Below, in pieces: positions 58,451 through 64,000 of a stretch of 64,000 nucleotides of DNA. This DNA is from Baylisascaris procyonis (taxonomy: Eukaryota; Nematoda; Chromadorea; Rhabditida; Ascarididae), in assembly GCA_037389465.1 (NCBI GenBank), contig JAZARR010000187.1, positions 1,922,001-1,986,000 of the forward strand, written 5' to 3'. Numbering within the stretch: the stretch's first letter is position 1; each line of letters starts with the position of its first letter. The position numbers and the translations under genes were made by a program. The notes under the pieces are model-generated. The model saw nothing but the letters and a program-made list of their open reading frames with translations, had not been told where the DNA came from and searched no databases.

Positions 58451-60152
58451 TGATGGCAGAAAATGTTCAAATTAGTGGCGCTAAACTTTTTACCATATAA
58501 TCGATTTTTCTCTAATAAATTATGCAAATTTTTTGTTTCGCAAAAAAATTACCATATAAGTCAAAGATATATATAGTTGGCCTCAAAAAGTGGTTCATCT
58601 ATTCGCGGGTTGCTTCGCGTATGGAATATAACGGAAGTGGAAGATCAGTTTTTTGAAGGGACTGAAATTCAGGTTAAGATTGAAGTTGAAATTCGGGTAC
58701 CTTTTTAGGAAAGTGGGCCATGAGAAGTGAAAATTGTGACGAGGTTTACATTATCTGTGCATTTGTATTTCGAAACAATCATTTTGACTGTAAAATAATC
58801 CGGCTCTCTACGAAAAAATGGGAACTTTCTGAAGACGTTTATTAGAGATGCTTATGTATGAGTTTCAATGGTAATTCAGGTTGCGTGTTTGTTTCCTTGA
58901 CGAGGTTCTAAACCATTCAACTATATGCTCACTCTTGAATTTATAACTCTTCACGAATATCAATTAAGCAACAAAATTTCACAAGAAAAATCTTTTACTG
59001 CAATTTGAATAATTAAATATTTCGATGAACGAAATGAAGCCGTCGATAATTTATTCAATATTTACTCAGAAATACATGAATAAATTTATTAATTTATATT
59101 TGATTTCCAACATTCATCTTCTCAACTCATATAGGTGTTATTCTTGATGTTTGATCGATCTGAAATAAACTGAAATTGATTACAAGCAGAAAATGTGAAA
59201 ATTCCAATCGTTCAATATTCCAATCGTTCAATATTCGTCGAGAGAAAAACCAAATAAAAAGTTATATACGATGAGAGAGCGTATCGATTATAAAATGAAA
59301 ATGCTTCACATGTAATTTTGACCTTCATTTTCGTATCGACTAAATTTGGGATTCATTTTCAAGAATTCTTAAGCGGCAAAACAAGTACTAACTTGTCAAG
59401 TGGATCCTGAAAACTTTCATCAATTTTCAATTCCAGTAAATATGTTTGTTTCGAAAGCAACATCTAACTTTAAAATAATGAACGCTAAGAAGACCGCTAT
59501 AATGCACTATAATGCATAGACCTTCCATCTAATTTATCAAAGCTTAAGGTGCTCTAGTTGAACCAATGTGGAATAGGCTCTAGACTGGCACAAATAAGCG
59601 TGTTATCGCGCTGTTATACTAATCGCACTCGTTTCTTTCATCGTCTACAAAATTTGCGTTAATACGATAATCCATCTGAACTCTATATATGTTCATAAGG
59701 CTAAAGTATTTTTGTTATATTTATTCACAAAAAAAGGATTCCCTTTAAATGTGCAAATCTATGTGCAAATTTTGCAAATAATGCAGCATAAGTTTAATCC
59801 AGTGACATTAAGGTGCAAATCCTTTATATATTCGACTTACATAGATGCACTACACAGATGGTGTTCACAGTCATAAGAAATTGAATAAATAAGCCATATT
59901 CATTGAAAACTTTTAGTGTTTAATCCGTTGCAAATATTCCTTTTTTGCTTCAAATTCGATATCATCACTCAAAAAAATACCTCACATATCTCATCTATTT
60001 TTCAAATCTATTCATCGCAATCTTGAAATATGAAATATTACAATCAAATGAAATGCATAAATCGAACGTATTAATAAACGTTAAGCATTCATTCACCTTA
60101 TATCGAATATTTTAAATTTTATAAACTTTTATCTAATTAGTTTACCTCTTGC
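58451..60152. other. Intergenic DNA, no gene seen
   Basis: AT-rich sequence between the unrecognised gene and the beta-lactamase-like gene, both on the minus strand. It must contain the promoter of the former and the 3' UTR of the latter. No motif was identified. Confidence 0.4.
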
Positions 60153-62894
60153 TTATTTAGTAAGATCCGTTTGTTGTGGTTTGCTTTGCGGCCTTTCAAG
60201 AAGTATGCTGTTTGATGTTGGCTTGTTGTTCACAGCGTCGACAATTAGTTCCTCTGTTGCTGGCGCTTTGTCATTTGTCATATTCGTTGAAGGTATTTCC
60301 TCTGTCTGTGATTTGTCTGTCGCACTTCCGGTTGGCAAGATAACTGCCGACATTCTGTTTGTAGGAATGCCGGTTGCCAAGTCGGGTGTCGGTGGCTTCT
60401 CCGATAGATCGTCAATGAGTAAATTGTTCTCGTCAAGACAATTGTAGAGCGCTTTTTGTAATCGCATAAACGTTACTACATAATCAGACATACCCAATTT
60501 TAAGCCATTACAAATGTATGCAAACGCGACTTTATTCGTCACATCAACTTTAGCATTTTGACCACCCATACCTGGATGACCAATCATCCATTGATCCTGA
60601 AATATACTCTATTATCCTAGATTCATCTAAAAACTTTCGCGTTTTTCGTGTTTTAGCTTCACTTTTTGAATAATTGTTTCAGTAACTATGTCAAATATTT
60701 CAACGCCTGAGAAATGAATTCATATTAGAGCACTCATTTAATACAAAAAAAAAGCTTTTGGTGGAGGGACATTGGCTCAATAGTAGAGAAAATTCTTCAT
60801 CGCTAGAAATGAAATTAACAGTGTAGTGAATACGAAGTTAGCACATCAACACCATAATATCGTTCAGAATCATATTGACTTTTCGGAAAGTGCTTATTTA
60901 GTATTCATATGCTAGCAACAAAGATTATGCAAATTAAACTGTTACGTTACTCTTTACAAAAATGATCTCGGCAGTGATGATTTGCATATCACCTTATCGC
61001 TTTTAATTCAATCTCTATTATATATGCTCAGATAGATGCCTACCATAACTCATTCATTGCAGCAATTCTTTTAATTTTAGTTCAAATTTTTATGAAAATA
61101 GACCAACTTATAGTTCATGTAATAAAACACTGAATTCTCGAAATGGTGACTCGAGTTTTGGAATTTACGAGAGCTCCAAAAGTGTCTCCGCTCCACTACT
61201 GCGACAAATATTTCGCTCTTGTAAACTGAACTGCTAATATTACAACATGCAAAAAAAAAAAAAAAACAGGGAAATGAACTTCCCCGATCATAGTGGATGA
61301 TAAAACTTGCACAGTCGTTCAGATGTATGGCGAGCAATTTTAAAAACAATTAAAGTTTTTTCAACTTTTTGGCATTCCAAATTTCAAGGCGAATATTTTC
61401 CCTATAAGAAATTTTTTTTTCTAAATCTAAGCTAGTTGATGAAAAATTTTTATTTAAATCATTTTCAAAAATTTTGCGACGTCGAAAACTTTCTTTCACC
61501 TTCATATTTTTGGTGAAGATGAATCCTCTTCCTTTGCTTTCAGGAATAGTAAGCACAAGATCCATTTGATCAATAACAACTGGTTTCGTAATTTTCTCCA
61601 CTGTAGACGCGCTCAAAAAATTCCCATCGGCAATAAGTGAATGTAATTTAGCTAGAGCTCGAGCTGTGCTCATTCCAGTCGCCGACGGTACATCCAGTCC
61701 TCGATAATCAGGATTATTGAAAATAAGCAAATCCTGAAATTCTTGAATGCTAAGAAGTAAATTATCGATAAATTTTTTTCGACGAAATTCGATTTAAAAT
61801 AGTGTGAAATTGAATGAAATATCGCCACAACCAAATCAAATTTACTATCATCACAGCTGTTACTTCATAATTTATCCACCTATAAAAATGTCAGCATCAA
61901 TTATACTCATCGACAAATTCACCGCAAGCATATCATGTCATTTGATGGAGCCCGATTGAATTTCCCCTCTTCGCCATTAAATACAGACGATAAAAAGCCT
62001 CTCAGTACTCTTGAATCCACCAAAGCATATATCATTAAAATGTATCACTAACTGACTCATGTTTGTTTATAAACTCACCTATCTATAAGTAAAGACCTAA
62101 ACTATGTGATGGATCTCAATTTTCATATGAACCAAAGTTTTTTCATTATTTTATACTTATTTTTGTTGTTTATTTGAATGAAAAGAGGGAAATTTTTTTT
62201 TTTAACTTTCATTAACCGATATGGAATGGATGAAAAAAAAATTTACAATATTATAAAATTATGAATGAGACAATTCGATCATTAAAGTTGTGATGCATTT
62301 GAGGTGTGATGGAAAAGTTGCAAAACGATGGGAATTGGAATAAGTCTAAAGAAACGCATTCATTCTCAAGGATCCAAATAGTCGATAATTTACCGATTAT
62401 ATTTCCATACTGTACTGATTTAATGGAAATGGGTGATGGCCTTCTCCTCATCAATGACTATTGAAACCAATGCCTTCGCCTGCGTAACCCCCCTCCCCCA
62501 CCCGCCCAACCCCGCCTACCCCTTCCCTCCCCTTGCAATGAAACTAAATGAGTGCTTTCAACGAATAGACATAATTGAATGTGACTGCACTAAGCTTGTT
62601 CAAGATAGTGAATATCATATCAATATCGATGTAAGGTCAATATAACTATCGAACTGTGAAGAAATTATCGGAATAAATAAGCGAAATTTCTTACATTACC
62701 CATCCATGCGACATTTTGTGATACTTTGCCAAGTAGACTTTTACGTGATGCTTGTGCAGAGATCATATTCCAAACAAGTCTTAAAATAATAGGATATTCG
62801 ACAATTTCACGAGCAATCGTTAATTTTGGTGACGCTGCTAGACGTGCTATACGATGCTCCATTTCGAGTGGTGCACCGATCACCAAATCGATAC
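60153..62894 (-). CDS. Beta-lactamase-fold (LACT family) protein, 3' part
   Basis: Exons 62695-62894, 61500-61733 and 60153-60596, with frame kept, encode the last 292 or so residues. The first visible exon begins mid-codon after an acceptor, so the 5' exons, including the SxxK nucleophile region, lie beyond the right edge. Recognised by GIDLVIGAPLEMEHRIARL, PSATGMSTARALAKLHSL and QWMIGHPGMGGQN..VAFAYICNGLKLGM, close to nematode LACT proteins (class C beta-lactamase / penicillin-binding family relatives). HPGMGG stands where class C enzymes have their KTG element. Substrates of animal members are poorly known. After the domain comes a tail of about 95 residues rich in Pro, Thr, Ser and Asn, not usual in the family. 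The donor of the first exon is taken as GTAAGA at 62694, which keeps frame; the nearer GTAATG does not. Confidence 0.88.
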
Positions 62895-64000
62895 CTAGAA
62901 GAAATTGATTGAAATTGATACCCTAAGAAAATAATCATTAATTGATAACTTAAGGAATTGAATTCGACCGAAAGAAAGCAGCATGAAATTGCGTTAAAGG
63001 AGTTACGCTTAGCAGGACTTTATGTAAAAAAAAAAAAACAACAAAATATGCGCAGTAATGTTTCATTTCTTACATGACCAAGATATTCACCGCAAATCAT
63101 TCTCTAGCGCAATTGCGAAATACATACGAATTTCTGGAGCACTTAAATGTTCGTAACTCTTTCGGAGCTAGATGGGACAACTTGAATGTTGCCGTGGAAA
63201 TCGAACGAGTGAACATTATGGAGCTATAGAGAAACCTATATAAATCAGAGACGATTATGTGGTGAAACCATCAAATTTTGCTTCTTCAAGCGCGGAAGCT
63301 TTCGAGCCATAGCAGCTATCAGATAGGCAAACAAAACGGGCTTTGAAATTAGTTATTGCAAAGCATATAGAAACTAATTTTTTATGAGGGATTCACATGA
63401 GCGGTTGGTCTGGGAAAAAATATGAATGCACTGTTGGAAATATTCTATAAATAGCTCGCAATTCATTGAATGTACATATTCAACGGGTGGGATTATAAAA
63501 AAAAAAAAAAAAAAAAAAAACACATCGTGCTAGCTCACCAAGCGCATTGCTTGGATATCATTAAAATTGAATATTTCTAAAACGCTTTTCATAACAATAT
63601 GAAATAAAAGAAAGCAAGATGAAAGGGTGAAGATAGCGGTTTAGTTTTTATCGCATCATTTAGTTTCTTTGCCAAAAAATGCTCCATTTTCTAATATATT
63701 TGTCAAATATAGCCTACGGTATTTTTTTCGTGTCTTAATTTGCTTGCAAAAAATGCCAGTCATGGCCAATTCGCAGAAACAATCTGCAATGAATGGGATT
63801 GCACCGATTTGCAACCATCGAAAGCAATTTCCTTCCTCATGTTTTTTTTCTTACCATTATACTGTCCTATGAGAATATGCATAGAGTCTGCATCATATAA
63901 AGTCGGGTAAAAGTTCGCATAAATATTTTTTTATATGTTGTACGTAAAATGAAAAAAAAAACTGGAGCCGAAATATTGAAAATGAAATCAAAACAGTATT
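62895..64000. other. Intron of the beta-lactamase-like gene, running off the window
   Basis: No exon could be identified here for the missing 5' part. AT-rich with a long A run at 63499-63520. If no exon exists here, the intron exceeds 1.1 kb. Confidence 0.4.

Overview
This window is nuclear DNA from a nematode. Three things show it: a spliced gene of the nematode-specific MLT-10 moulting-cycle family, AT-rich DNA with GT..TTTCAG introns, and acceptor-like TTTCAG sites just upstream of the start codons of two genes, as expected for spliced-leader addition. The species cannot be named from the sequence. There is no operon-like crowding; introns are long and intergenic DNA is full of simple repeats and pyrimidine tracts.

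Layout. 0.4-6.2 kb (+): an MTCH2-type mitochondrial outer-membrane carrier homologue, 8 exons. 7.3-7.8 kb (-): eroded C-terminus of a LINE reverse transcriptase beside a (TA)n run. 10.2-18.9 kb (-): complete SRP72, 12 exons, ending in the SRP RNA-binding motif. 20.4-20.7 kb: a TG..CA segment with LTR layout. 21.5-33.8 kb: a head-to-tail, nearly identical duplication of about 6.18 kb, bounded by (TA)n. Each copy carries about 3.4 kb of upstream DNA plus the first four exons of the MLT-10-like gene. Only the second copy runs on into exons 5-9 (31.1-39.4 kb). 44.2-51.1 kb (+): tryptophan hydroxylase (serotonin synthesis), preceded by a cluster of ATGCAAAT octamers. 51.84-53.52 kb: a foldback element with long inverted arms and TA target duplication. 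54.05-54.12 kb (-): tRNA-Arg(UCG), followed by an unidentified GC-rich structured segment. 57.3-58.5 kb (-): an unrecognised two-exon gene for a predicted secreted or membrane-anchored protein. 60.2-62.9 kb (-): the C-terminal half of a beta-lactamase-fold (LACT family) protein whose 5' end lies beyond the window.

The recognised genes are not one pathway: mitochondrial membrane, ER targeting, cuticle moulting, serotonin synthesis and a serine-hydrolase relative. The most unusual structure is the tandem duplication. It doubles the putative promoter and the 5' half of the moulting gene, in a phase that would let either 5' half splice to the single 3' half. Exon models were built by hand from splice sites, reading-frame continuity and remembered family motifs; no database search was possible.
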